A stretch of DNA of 64,000 nucleotides. Source: Siderastrea radians. Lineage: Eukaryota; Cnidaria; Anthozoa; Scleractinia; Rhizangiidae. The position numbers were made by a program, and so were the translations under genes. Each line of letters begins with the position of its first letter. Position 1 is the stretch's first letter. Below the pieces are notes generated by a model. It did not search any database, was not told the origin of the DNA, and was given only the letters and a program-made list of their open reading frames with translations. Positions 1-10,953 of this stretch are shown one piece after another. The stretch is taken from the NCBI GenBank assembly GCA_964017195.1, contig OZ024894.1:35480614-35544613 (forward strand), given 5' to 3'.

Positions 1-180
1 CTCTAATGCCAAGACTTGGGTGTATTCCTTAATGGTATTTATATCAACAAGGTTAGTGGACTGCCCAATCAGAATAATTTTGAAGAGTTCAATGTGAAAG
101 GAGGCGTATATCGATTATATCCCCATTTTTTTCATGGATAGGTTAAAAAAAATACACTCAAAACTGGTCCAATTTTTAAA

Positions 181-244
181 TGCATAGCCTATGCGTAGCC
201 ATACCCTCCTCCTGCCGAGGGTATGGCCACGCGTAGGCTATGCA
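181..244. repeat. Small foldback (hairpin) repeat
   Basis: A near-perfect inverted repeat with arms of about 28 bases. The left arm begins TGCATAGCCTATGCGTAGCC and the right arm ends GCGTAGGCTATGCA, separated by a loop of about 8 bases. It probably represents a minimal foldback transposon. No clear target duplication was seen. It sits in what is probably an intron of the fucosyltransferase gene. Confidence 0.6.
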
Positions 245-1295
245 CGCACTGTGGATGTTTGTTCTAGAGCCTTGTCTTTATGTATATTTTCCAGGAGGCT
301 AACTTCATAAAGATTTCAGTTGGCAAACAGCCAGTGCAAAAACCATGGCCATTGCTACAGCAAGATTGTTGTCAATTTTGTCTTCAGGTGAAAAAATGAA
401 GACAAGCTAGTGTTTGGAACACAAAACTTGCAGTACATGAAAAAATTGGGCATATTTGGAGTGTTTTTTTTTTAATTTTTCTGTAAAAGGGGAATTTACC
501 CCCTTTTTCATTAAACAAAGGCGATTCTCAGCTGTCAGTGAGGAAATCAACAAATCTTCACTGTCTTGTCACAGGAGTAAATTTCTTGGTAGAAAAAAAT
601 TCTTATTAATGCCTTTTAAATTTCCACCTAGCGGTAAGTTAAACAGCATTAGCAAAAGTCAGTTGACACATTTCAGTCTTTCTTTTCTTCACCTGTATTC
701 CCTCTGGTAAAATTTACCAATTGTCCAGTACCATAGCTTCTTACTGCCCATAACTGCTTGGTTATAAGATGAATGTGCAAATTGTTCCACCAGTATTAAG
801 TTGTGTTCTGATCATAGTAAAAACAGTAAATGAACTCTGAAGTCTTTGGCTGGCATGGGACAACATTTCCTTTCCTCCTTTGCCCATGTTTTATTAATTT
901 ACTTCTAAAGGTTCACCACAAGACAATAATAAAAGGAAAGACAAATAGAAGGAAGAATTTGAGGGGGGGAAATAATAGTAATAAAATAAAAAAAGGTTAA
1001 ACTGTGACAAGGTCAAAAAACAGGGCTCACACTTCCTTGCTCTACCAGTTTACAATCTGATTTAGAAAGGTCTCTTACCTGTCAAGAAAAATTAGGGTGA
1101 ACTCTGACTTGTTTGCTTCATGCTGTGTTGTCCTTGTCACTGTTCCTCAAACCTAGCAATGATACTCCTTATATTGGTGATCACTGCATGATAATGATGC
1201 CGATTTTGTTAGAAAATGCATGTGATCCAACATAGTTGGCATAGTTGACTATCAGAATTATGTCTCATTTGCGCTTCTGCTGAATCCACATTCAG
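245..1295. other. Probable intron, no supported exon
   Basis: This stretch lies upstream of the fucosyltransferase exon and is AT-rich with stops in all frames. One open segment at 295-387 has an acceptor-like CCAG and a donor-like GTGAAA, but its phase does not fit the next exon and its translation does not resemble the family, so it is not called. Confidence 0.4.
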
Positions 1296-2266
1296 GACAC
1301 CACGAGTGGGCCTTGTTTCATGAAGAATCACCAAAGAACAACCCGATCCTACACCATCAAACTACAGTTGAGCTGTTTAACCACACCTCTACATTCCGAA
1401 GGTCATCTGATTACCCTTTGGTCACTCAAATGCTTTCATCATTAGATGACTTAATAAAAAAACCCAAATATGATATCCAGGAGAAGAGCACCAATGGTCT
1501 TGCATCAGTAGTGTATGTTCAAAGTGGATGTAACCCGCCCTCAGACAGAGATGAATATGTCGCAGAGCTAATGAAGTATATCAAAATAGACTCCTATGGA
1601 GCTTGCCTGCACAATAAAGATCTTCCAGTAGAGTTCAAGAACCCTTTAACCATGGATGATGAAGGTTTCCATGATATCATTGCAAAATACAAGTTTACAT
1701 TGTCATTTGAAAATGCAATTTGTGAAGACTACTTGACTGAGAAACTTTGGAGGCCTCTCATATTGGGGTCTGTTCCTATTTACAAAGGATCTCCAACAGT
1801 TCAAGACTGGATGCCAAACAATTATTCAATTATACTTGTTGATGACTTTCAAAGTCCAAAGGATTTAGCTGATTTTATTACAAATCTGGACAAAAATGAC
1901 AAGGAATATGTCAAATACCTAGAATTTAAAGAGAAGGGCATTTCTAATACAAGACTTTTAAAAACTATGAGAAATCGCCCTTGGGGGCATTCCTTTGAGG
2001 AACAGAATTACGTCACAGGATTTGAATGTTTTGTTTGTGATAGAATTCATGAAAATTTAAAACGCAAAGCATTAAAACTTGCAGAAAATAAGTTTGTTGC
2101 TTCTCAAGAACACTATGGCTGCCCAAGGCCAGAGAAATACAATTTTCCTCATTCTTCTAACCCTGATGAATCTGGGGAAAGAGACATGTGGTGGCAGGAG
2201 TATGATCATAGTCTTGAAGAATCAAAGAAACTAAATCAGCGTGTGAAATCTAACTGGCATTTTTAA
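1296..2266 (+). CDS. FUT10/FUT11-like: Alpha-1,3-fucosyltransferase 10/11-like, 3' terminal exon (partial gene)
   Basis: This is the last coding exon of a GT10-family fucosyltransferase of the FUT10/FUT11 type, a Golgi/ER type II membrane enzyme that transfers fucose from GDP-fucose. The exon follows a CATTCAG acceptor at 1289-1295 and opens in phase 1, giving HHEWALFHEESPKNN, which is the conserved central motif of FUT10/11. It ends at TAA 2264-2266, giving about 322 residues. Visible family signatures are QSGCNPPSDRDEYVAELMKY, YKFTLSFENAICEDYLTEKL (the diagnostic GT10 donor-site motif) and the GFECFVC cysteine pair near the C-terminus. The stem, membrane anchor and N-terminal catalytic exons are not seen and must lie upstream of the window. 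The frame is open throughout, so the gene looks intact here. Assignment to the FUT10/11 subgroup is confident; choosing between the two is not possible from this exon. Confidence 0.93.
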
Positions 2267-2629
2267 CCTATTGTAAGTAAACTGAAGGACTTGTTGGGAA
2301 AACCAGGTGTATGTGATGTTTCGTTTGTTTTTCTTTTGCCCAGTTTCACATTATTTTTGAAAAATTTTGGAATACAAACTTGTTTTCAGGAACTTTACAA
2401 TATTTCTTAAAAACTATAGCTTTGAAGAATTTTTCCATAGATATGGCTGTTGATAAAAATAATTAAAAATATTTTTAAATTTATATTGTGCAGTTATGAA
2501 TGAAAAAATTTCAACTGCACTTTACAACTATCAGTAAAATACAAAGAAAATACAAATTTGATATTATAGAAAAATGAGTTAAAATATAAAACTTACGTAA
2601 ATTATATAAGCTTACGTATCTACAAACTG

Positions 2630-2635
2630 AATAAA
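2630..2635 (+). promoter_or_regulatory. Polyadenylation signal AATAAA, fucosyltransferase gene
   Basis: An AATAAA hexamer lies 364 bases after the stop codon in a strongly AT-rich 3' region. It is a plausible poly(A) signal. Other AATAAA-like hexamers occur between 2700 and 2760, so the true end may be later. Confidence 0.4.
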
Positions 2636-3056
2636 GCTTAACTATTTTAGTGTAACGTAAGCAGTTTTTTTCTTATTTATTTATTCGATTGAATTACGCA
2701 GATGATAAAACAATAAAATAAAAATAAATAAATGAATGAATAAAGATATCTGTGTAATAAGGCCAGTTTATACAGAACATTGAAGTTCCTTATAATAATA
2801 AACTGCCTGAAAGGTAGTTTATTTTTCCCCTTTTACAATCAAGTTCTCTTTAAGGACACATTTTGTATAGTACAACTTGTAAACTGAAGAATGAACTATT
2901 TTCGAAATTAAAAAATATTTTTTAATGACGTGAACGCTTTGTCAGTGCTCCACACCATGGACTATATTTTAAGCCGAGATCAATAATTTCTTAGCTTTGT
3001 TGTTGGGAACCTTTCGTCTGCCTAGTGGCTTGAATCTCGGGTAGTGATAGTAATTG

Positions 3057-3330
3057 AAATCAAATAGCAAAAAACGCAAAGCAAAAAGCATAAAATAAAA
3101 ACCAAAACCAAAAAACAAAAAACAAAGTAAAGGAAAAAAAAAACAAAAACAAACAAACAAACAAAAAGAAAAAACGAAAAGCAAAAACGAAACCAGAAAC
3201 CAAAACCAAAAAGAAAAAAAATAAATAAAAAGCAATAACAAAACACAAAAAGCAAAACAAAAACAAAAATCAAACAAACAAAAAAACAAAAACGAAATTA
3301 AAAACCAAAAAGCAAAAAACAAAATCCAAA
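3057..3330. repeat. A-rich low-complexity tract
   Basis: About 270 bases made almost only of A with single C and G interruptions (AAAACA/AAAGCA-like units) on the + strand. The long Phe/Leu-rich reading frames on the minus strand here are artefacts of this composition and are not genes. Confidence 0.85.
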
Positions 3331-3349
3331 AGGGTCGGTGACCCTTAAC

Positions 3350-5140
3350 CTTCCCGCTCCAGTACTACTGGACAATGCACCGCCATCCCACTTAGTGGAA
3401 CATTGGAGAAATTAATGGCTCCCGGCGTTCGACAGGGCGATTATTAAATCGGTTGACGAAGGATTGCAAGACGGTGTCCCCATCGTAACAACGGCAGCGA
3501 TCGAGTGCATTTCATCAGTCAAACATAGCATTCATCCTGATATTCTTTACAAGGTGCAGTTGACGAGTTCAATCCTCGATGTTGGAGTGCCATGTCCAAG
3601 ACACGATGGGAGCATTTCTTTTCCTTGTGCAGTTAAAGTGGATATGGCCTGGTGCGCGAGAGGAAATCAACTTGTCGAGAACGAGAGCGAATTGTCTGCC
3701 ACATTGAGAGAAATTAAGGATGAGTCTGGTTGGACAGGAATTTGTCCCTGGAGTCAAACAAGTGCCCAGTTTTCAATTTCATCCGCACAAATCAGGAGAA
3801 ATCTTCAGGGCTGGGACCACAGCCAGGAGAATTCAATGGCTTCGAGTGGACGGGTGCTACGGTGGACTGGGACAAGCAAGACCACTATAGAGATCTTGTG
3901 TATGAAGACTTAGCTGTTCCCATTATAGATTACCTCAAAAAACGTGGCTACTTTGGGCTGGTTACTTTTGAGGTTTTATTCACCGATCATGGAAAGTATT
4001 TACAGTGGAATTCCGATTTTTCGAACCTCCAAGGGAAATGGAAATTGGTTCGAAAAATCGGGAGTTCGAAAAATCGAAGGTGGCATCAAATCACACCTGT
4101 TTTACGGTGGAATTGTTTTATAAGATCCAAAAAGGCAGACAACAACGGTATATCACTCTTGTTAATGTGTGACCCATCTTTATTTACCAACAAAACGTAC
4201 ATTTAAAACAAAACGAAAATTTAAGGATTTAAGCCAATTTCGGCAGAACAAAAACCAGTACTGTACTGATACATGTGTCTGTAATTTTGCGCGGACTCTT
4301 GGCTGCATTTTCTTCCCCTTATTGATCGGAAAAAAAGTACCCTGTACTCCACGGTTTAAAGGAACTGCAAAATATTAATGTGCTACGGCAAGAGCTTGAA
4401 AAATGCAAGTAAACAGAGGAACTCTGATCATGTAGAGTAATTCAAGACCCTCGATTGTGTAACAACGGCGTTGTAGTTTCTTATGACTTCAATGACAGAT
4501 TTGTCACTTGCTTTGTAATTAAAAAAACGCATGAAAACACCTTCTCCGGAATTTGTTAATTGCATTCAGGTGTGTATGTGGCTAAAACCGGTTTTTGTTG
4601 GTTCCTGAGCTTTCAGAGTTCGAGAAATCGAATGTAAATTTTGTAACGGAAGAAAGAATTAGTTCGAAATATCGGGAGTTTCGAAAAATCGAGCATTCGA
4701 AAAATCGGGGGTAAAATTACAGTGTTTGACTGAAGCAAATCCAAGGGAAACGACTTTTGGTTCGAAGAATCGGGGAGTTTCGAATAATCGAGTATTCGAA
4801 AAATCGGGATTCCACTGTAGTAGACTTTGAATCCACGAGTTGGAGGAGATACAACGCATTTGCTACTGGTCCGTTATATGGCCACTGAAGTTGGTCTTAA
4901 ACATTCTGCAATGTTTACTGAAAATACGCACAAATTTACAGCTCAAGAACTGATAGCGAGGGCACATAATATTAACAACAATAACCAAGGAATTGTTATC
5001 ATCCTGTCTGTCGCTGAAGTTGACAATAGCTGCTGTGAGTCTGATGTGTCATTTTTTGCTGAGACAGCAAAAGAGGTACAAGGGCTTTAACAGAAACTCG
5101 CAGCAGAGGACGATGAGGAGGCCGATGCCAAGCTGTTAGA
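3350..5140 (+). pseudogene. ATP-grasp-domain pseudogene split by a transposon
   Basis: The remnant is intronless and can be followed in three reading frames. The first part (about 3353-3730) reads through a stop TAA at 3413-3415 and includes FPCAVKVDMAWCARGNQLVE, which resembles the lysine-containing strand of ATP-grasp enzymes. A frameshift near 3725-3760 moves to the second part, containing GATVDWDKQDHYRDLVYEDL and RGYFGLVTFEVLFTDHGKYL, ending at 4000. A transposon (4003-4817) then interrupts it. After the insertion the frame resumes, with a one-base shift, as LNPRVGGDTTHLLL, the Asn/Arg metal and phosphate-binding strand typical of the fold, and continues to an in-frame TAA at 5088-5090 with similar-looking sequence beyond. 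The absence of introns suggests a processed retrocopy, though no 3' poly(A) tract was found. The parental gene is not identified. Confidence 0.7.
4003..4817. mobile_element. Pogo/Tigger-like nonautonomous element, 815 bp
   Basis: The element begins CAGTGGAATTCCGATTTTTC and ends with the inverted equivalent GGGATTCCACTG, flanked by TA on both sides (4001-4002 and 4818-4819), the target site of the Tc1/mariner-pogo superfamily. The ends carry subterminal repeats of the TTCGAAAAATCGGGAGT type. No transposase frame is visible. It splits the ATP-grasp pseudogene. The same family recurs at 46459-47355. Confidence 0.82.
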
Positions 5141-8100
5141 ATTTCATTTTATTTCTATAAAGAGAATGCATAAGGCCAAAACGTGGTAGGCCGTGGTGTA
5201 CTTAGACATATTCCTACTCTATGGGCAGGGGTGGGGAGCATCTACCAACGTCCAATTTCCTGGGAAAAAAAATCGTTTTGAATTCCGCAAAATTAAACGC
5301 TACTACATGTATAAGCGATGCAGAATTGAAATAAAATGATCGAAGATGCAAATGAGGCATGTTTGGGCTGTTAGACATAACAATAGCGACCTTCAGATCT
5401 AACTACGAGTACGAGATTGAGTAGGAGTGGGACTTTCAAATTTTGAAACAGCTACATGTACGTTCGCGGAGCCCTCATTCTTGCCTATTGCTGATTTGCT
5501 GATCAGCAGAGAAGGATGCTGTGGGAACGATATTCATGGGACAGATCACGATCGAAAGCTGTGCCCAGGAATTGAAAAGTTGTACTCCTTACTCAATCGC
5601 ACTCAAAGTCCAATCTGACGGTCGCTAATTGTATGTAGGTTGGGGGGGGGGGGGGGGGGCAAAGGTGACTGTTCATTTGAGGTAAGGTAAGAAGTATATA
5701 GTAACGAGGGTGTCTACAAAACAAAGACCGAAGACTGACAACCTTAATTAAGGTCTGTAAAACCTTGGCTTGACACTGTGTTTGATGCCGAGAGAGACAA
5801 AATCAATGACGTCTTTGTTTTGTAGAAAAGGCCGAGGCAAACAACAGATCGAAGAACAATCTGGTTAGAGGCCAAGAGACACGTTCAGACTTGATGGGGC
5901 ATTAGTTTTCTAGACAAGGCAGGGTCAGACTACAAAACAAAGAATTTGCTCCAATGCTTTGTCAGACACGAAGACATGAAATTGATGTAATGGATCTTGG
6001 CCTCCCACAAAGTGTTTAAAGTTACACTAGAGCCCCTCCCCTACCTTTAGCCACTATTACAAGGAATGTAAATCAAAAACAGTGAGTTTTTGTGTTTATT
6101 TAATGTTCTTGCTAAAACTACCAGCTATGATATACAAACGTTGTTGCTCTAGTTACACTTTAAAGAAAGTTTCCTTTTTACAACCTACAGTTCCCAGTTT
6201 AATGTACCTGGCTCTAGAAGTTAAACTCTTAATCCCCAGCAATGACTTAAAACTCCTTAATAGAGTAGGACGTCTCAGAAAATAACACCCACATTGTTTA
6301 AAAAAAAATTCTGTTGAATGATAACAATCTGTAGATACGAGGTTACAGCATTCAACCATAATGCAATGGTTATTTTGCTCATGTCCTTCAGCTTGGGACT
6401 CAGAGTCGTTTTCCTTCCCAGTCCCATGTCCTTGACAAACAAAACTAGCGTAGTTGTCTTTTAAACAGTTGCAATAACAAGTGGAAAATCACCAAAATTC
6501 TCAAAAATCTAACACAGACATTGCAGAGCAAATTGCCACCCCTTTACTACATCTTCAGTCGGAGAAAAAAGTATATTCATAACTACAATTTTCTTAGTTA
6601 AAAGGCAACGAATACCACAAAGTATGTTCCACTTCACAGTTATGACAAACTTCGATCACATAAAAGATACAATATTATGTCTGAATATTCGGTAGAGATG
6701 TGTAAAGTGAAGTCTGGAAAACTGTGTTAAGCATAATATGACATGGTATTTCTGGAAGTATATTACAGTTTTCTGAGCCTCTGACAGTGAGCTAACTAGT
6801 TAGAACACTGTTAACAAAAATGTACAGAAAAAAAATTATTCAGCAGAGTTGTTTACATTAAAACTAAGAAAACCATGAACACTAGAATTATCTCTGGGAT
6901 GTTATTGTATTGGGAAAGACAACCAATCAGATACTAGATGAATGATCCACAATCTCGTAATGGTAATTAATGTTGAGGTTTGCGGTTTTTTTCTTTTGGT
7001 TTGATCTTGCATCTGATTGGTCACGACACGATTAACATTCCATAAATAATTCTTGGTGTTCTCGGTTTTATTAGTCGCACGGCAATAGTATATTAGGATA
7101 TTTTTACTCTTCAGGGTGTATTTATCTATTTAGGTTAAAGAAACTGACTAGTTGATCTACCCAGCCTGACAACTCTACAACTTTGTACACATTAGCTCCT
7201 TATGATGGTTGTATATCATTAAAAAGTTGCAAAACAACCTTTAGCGGTTTTCAGTCTTGTCACAAATGAAGGAAAGAGGTGAATTAAACAAAAAAGTAAT
7301 CTAGTTCACAAGAAGACTGCACAACTTGAAGACAATGTTGACTTGGATGGCTTGCAGTTCTACATTTGCATCTCTCATCAAACATTTGCAACAACTCACA
7401 GCAATAAACATTTAAAAAATATTCTACGATGTGTATGTTGATGGTTTTCTTCTTTGAACGTTAAGGTTATACTTGGTAAATATGACAGTTGCTTAGCATA
7501 TGGTATGAACTTTATAGTGCTACATGCTATGTACAGGGAAATGATAAAAATAACAGGAAATCAATCCTCTAAACCTAATTCCATAAAACCAATAATGCCC
7601 AAGGTAGGGAATAGATGTCATAAAATTCAAAATTCAATGTTCCAAGGTATATTTGTCAAACAATGTCAATTACCAGGGGAAACTCCCATGGTACGCTCAT
7701 TATTTCTCTTGGGGATGTAAATTATGGATTTTCGCAGCACTTAGGGTGTTCAGGACAGAATGCCATTATTTTTTGTCATGCAAGGAAATAAGAGTTATAT
7801 CGCAATGCTAATAAAATCTATTAATAGACAAAAGCATTTGATGCAACATTTTTAGCATTATTTTAGTCACTATAGCTCTTATTTCTCTCTCTCTCTCCTT
7901 GAGAATGGTATCTTTTAGGGCCAAGATAATGCTTGGGTCGTGCCTAGATTGGTCTCCTTTAGGGGTGTAATACAAATTTCCAATGAGAATCCCCACCCCT
8001 TTCACATGGGAGCACCCTCATGGCCATTTAAGTATAAGAACATTTTAGAAAATGTGTCAAAAATAACATAACAGGGCACCAATCAAGAAAGTTAGTGCAA

Positions 8101-8849
8101 AATAGTTGAAAAGTCATTTCCTATTCTCTCAGATTGTTTCAAGGCCTTTTAAGGGATATTTGTATACGATAACACAGCTTAACTCCAAGTTTCACAATTT
8201 AAGTCCCAGATTAGGGAATGGAATCATTCCCCAATTTCTGAGCTGCTTTTTGGCTTCCAGAAAATGCCAGCTGACCTTATTTTGCACTCTGAACAACACA
8301 CATTATTGTCCCTCCAAAAAACAAAAGAAATTGATTTTTGCAGAATAGTGTCCCTTTTACTGTGTAACAATCAATCAGATACAAACCACAAGGATAATTG
8401 TGATTATGAATGCGGTCATTTTTTTTCATCTCACATTTGATTAATTTACCCTTGAGACAAATAGCACTCCATTCCAGAAGAAATTCTGGCGTTCATGCTT
8501 TCTGACTCCACAGAAAGCAGCACTTTCCTTAGTAGTGAGTATTTAATAAAACTAAAAAATATATCAAAAGCAAATTTCCATCTCACTGAAATATCATAAT
8601 CTTCTGAGTCAAAAACACAAAACATTAGGAGCTGCAGCTCAGATTCTCCTTGAATGCAGAAATTTGGTGGTATATCAAACAATGTCCCTGCAGGTTGATA
8701 AAGGTCAATACATCTTGCCATAAAGGCTGTGACAAGCGGAAAGGGGCCTCATGAAAATTAATAACTCCCCAGTTTTGGATATGGACCATCCTAGGTAGCT
8801 GGAGATTTGACTTTTTATCATGAGATAATAATAATTTAGAGTAATTCAT
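5141..8849. other. Intergenic, no supported gene
   Basis: No convincing coding frame, splice pattern or RNA gene was recognised. The stretch holds an 18-base G run at 5642-5659 and AT-rich sequence. The region near 7900-8040 resembles the kind of short dispersed repeat common in such genomes, but this cannot be proved from one copy. Confidence 0.5.
5642..5659. repeat. Poly-G homopolymer, 18 bases
   Basis: An uninterrupted run of G, likely to be length-variable and error-prone in sequencing. Confidence 0.9.
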
Positions 8850-9626
8850 CGCCAGAGGCATCCTCGGAGACCCAGGGGCAGCTAGTCGGGACGACGGGAT
8901 TTTCATGGGCGAAAGTTTACAACAAGAGCGGGAGAGCCCCTGGGCACTTACTCTTACCGAACGAGTTCCAGAAGCGTTTGAAATCCCGCCTTCTGATTGG
9001 CCAGAAAAATCAGCAAAGAGGAACAGCCGGCGACTCTCGTGTCTTCTTACACGAGGTTGTTTTCCTCATCAATCGCCGTAGTAGCGTGGCTGTTCAACGG
9101 GAACATTTTTTAGGAGAGCTTCAGAAAAAAAAAATTAATACTAAATAAATAAACGAAGTCGAGGAAATCGCAAACAATAACGTGGCCGGAAGAAAACAAA
9201 CACTCAGCGGGATTTTTCACGAAGGACTTATCGAAGGTATCGTAAATTTTTAAAGCTAACGACTTCCCCTTTCTCAAGTGTTGCATGAGGCTAATAGCTA
9301 CTCAAGTAAACGATGTTACTAATTATTTCTCCTTGTTCGTTGAACTACGTCTGAAACTTTCCACGGGAATCTCCGATGCACGGGCCACGCAACTATGTCG
9401 ATCGAGCGTGGGAACCACAGTTAACCAAAGCGTAATATGAGTGTTTGTATGGAGCTGAAATTCGATCGAAAATAATCGGCGGTTTTCTGCTGAAAATGCA
9501 TTAAAATGGAAATACAGTTTGAAAAACATTACCTGCTGTGTGTTTTCTGTGTTTTTATTGCTTTTCTGAGCTTATGGAGGCCAATCTGGGCGATTTTCTG
9601 CTTAACGGTCAATGCGACGTCATGTC

Positions 9627-9660
9627 ACGTACTAGAGAGAACTAGTTCTCTCTAGTACGT
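9627..9660. repeat. Perfect 34-bp palindrome at the foldback centre
   Basis: The half-site ACGTACTAGAGAGAACT is followed directly by its exact reverse complement, centred on ACTAGT. Pairing continues after one mismatch through GTCATGT/ACATGAC (9619-9668). It lies in the single-copy centre between the two arms of the foldback element. Confidence 0.85.
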
Positions 9661-10100
9661 AACATGACACGTTCGATCAACATAGTTGCGTGGCCCGTGC
9701 ATCAGAGATGGAAAGTTTCAGACGAAGATCAAAGAAGAAGGAGAAATAATTAGTTGCATTGGAGAAAGGGGAAGTCGCTAGCTCTAAAAATTTTCGATAC
9801 CTTCGATAAGTCCGCCGTGAAAAATTCCCTGTGTGTTTGTTTTCTTGCGGCCACGTTATAGTTTGCGATTTCCTCGACTTCGTTTATTTATATATATATA
9901 TTTTTTCTGAAGCTCTCCTCAAAAATGTTCCCGTTGAACGGGCCACGCTACTACGGCGATTGATGAGGAAAACAACCTCATGTAAGAAGACACGAGAGTC
10001 GCCCGGCTGTTCCTCTTCGCTGATTGGCCAGAAAAAAATTTTTCTGGCCAGTCAGAAGGCGGGATTTCAAACGCTTCTGGAACTCGTTCAATAAGAGTAA

Positions 10101-10403
10101 GGCCGCGGCTACACGAGCGATTTTTTGCTTGCGATTGTGATGCAATTTTTTTGAAAATTGTCGCGTCACCAGCGCGCGGAGAAAATCGCATGTGTAGCCA
10201 CCCTCGCACAGGTGATGTGACAGATGAAAAAATCGCAGGAAAAAATCGCGAGAAATTCAATGAGTTGAATTTTTTGTGACAAAATCACGGACTTCGTCAG
10301 AGAGTGGCTACACATTTGATTTTCGCCACGCGCTAGCGACGCGACGATTTCAAAAAAATCGCATCACCATCGCAAGCAAAAAATCACTCGTGTAGCCGCG
10401 GCT
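10101..10403. mobile_element. Nested Harbinger-like MITE, 303 bp
   Basis: The terminal inverted repeats begin GGCCGCGGCTACACGAG on the left and AGCCGCGGCTACACGAG when the right end is read inverted; they continue through the repeated ATTTTTTGCTTGCGAT motif. TAA flanks both ends (10098-10100, 10404-10406), a 3-bp target duplication as made by PIF/Harbinger elements. The equivalent position in the left arm of the host foldback (about 8945-8955) lacks the insertion, showing the empty site. Confidence 0.8.
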
Positions 10404-10504
10404 TAAGTGCCCAGGGGCTCTCCCGCTCTTGTTGTAAACTTTCGTCCATGAAAATCCCGTCGTCCCGACTAGCTGCCCCTGGGTCTCCGAGGATGCGCCA
10501 GAGG

Positions 10505-10953
10505 TGGTTAAATTGGAAGTCAGATGCTGCCTACCCTTGTGTGTGAATTCTATGAACATTTTTCCTGGGGTTGGTCTTGGAGTGAAATCATTTGTGACAG
10601 CTTCCTTTCACTTAAATTATGGCCCATATCACAATGTACTGATATTGTAAGGAGAAGCTACTAAGATGCTGACCTTTTTCTCTTAGAAACAGAATAACTA
10701 CCTTCAAATGAAGAATTTATGAGCAGTTGCTACTTTCTGTCCAGTGTAATGAGAAGTGAACATGTGAGCAGGCAAATCAAATAAAATGAAATAAAATCAC
10801 AACTCAGGTAAAACTACTAATAGTCTAATAACATTACTGAAAAACTTAAAAAGTAAATGTAAGCTTAAAATACATTAATAGGTAAGAAAACGGGACTTCT
10901 GCATTTGCAACGTTACATAAAATTAAAACACAGAATAACATTTATTTACAACA
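10505..10953. other. Region downstream of the minus-strand gene
   Basis: AT-rich sequence between the foldback element and the stop codon of the 10954-18441 gene. It probably includes that gene's 3' end. A minus-strand AATAAA lies at about 10938-10945, very close after the stop, so the 3' UTR may be short. Nothing else seen. Confidence 0.4.

Larger units (their letters stand above)
8850..10504. mobile_element. Mutator-like foldback element with 9-bp target duplication
   Basis: The element occupies 8859-10495. It starts CATCCTCGGAGACCCAGGGG and ends with the inverted copy CCCCTGGGTCTCCGAGGATG. The bases CGCCAGAGG occur immediately outside each end (8850-8858 and 10496-10504), a 9-bp target duplication as made by Mutator-like transposases. 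The inverted arms are about 550 bases (8859-9410 and 9668-10495 after subtracting the nested insertion), moderately diverged. The central 260 bases hold a separate 34-bp palindrome. No transposase frame is seen. Superfamily assignment rests on duplication length and long arms only. Confidence 0.8.

Noticed and set aside
295..387. Possible upstream exon of the fucosyltransferase gene, flanked by CCAG and GTGAAA
   Set aside because: It is open only in phase 0 and ends in phase 0, while the exon at 1296 needs one carried-over base; the translation does not resemble FUT10/11.
2969..3322. 117-codon minus-strand frame rich in Phe and Leu
   Set aside because: It is the complement of an A-rich low-complexity tract, with no start context or domain.
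10290..10320. CTTCGTCAGAGAG, which reads CTCTGACGAAG on the minus strand, as a possible hammerhead
   Set aside because: No stem II and no GAAA box follow; it is part of the nested Harbinger-like element.
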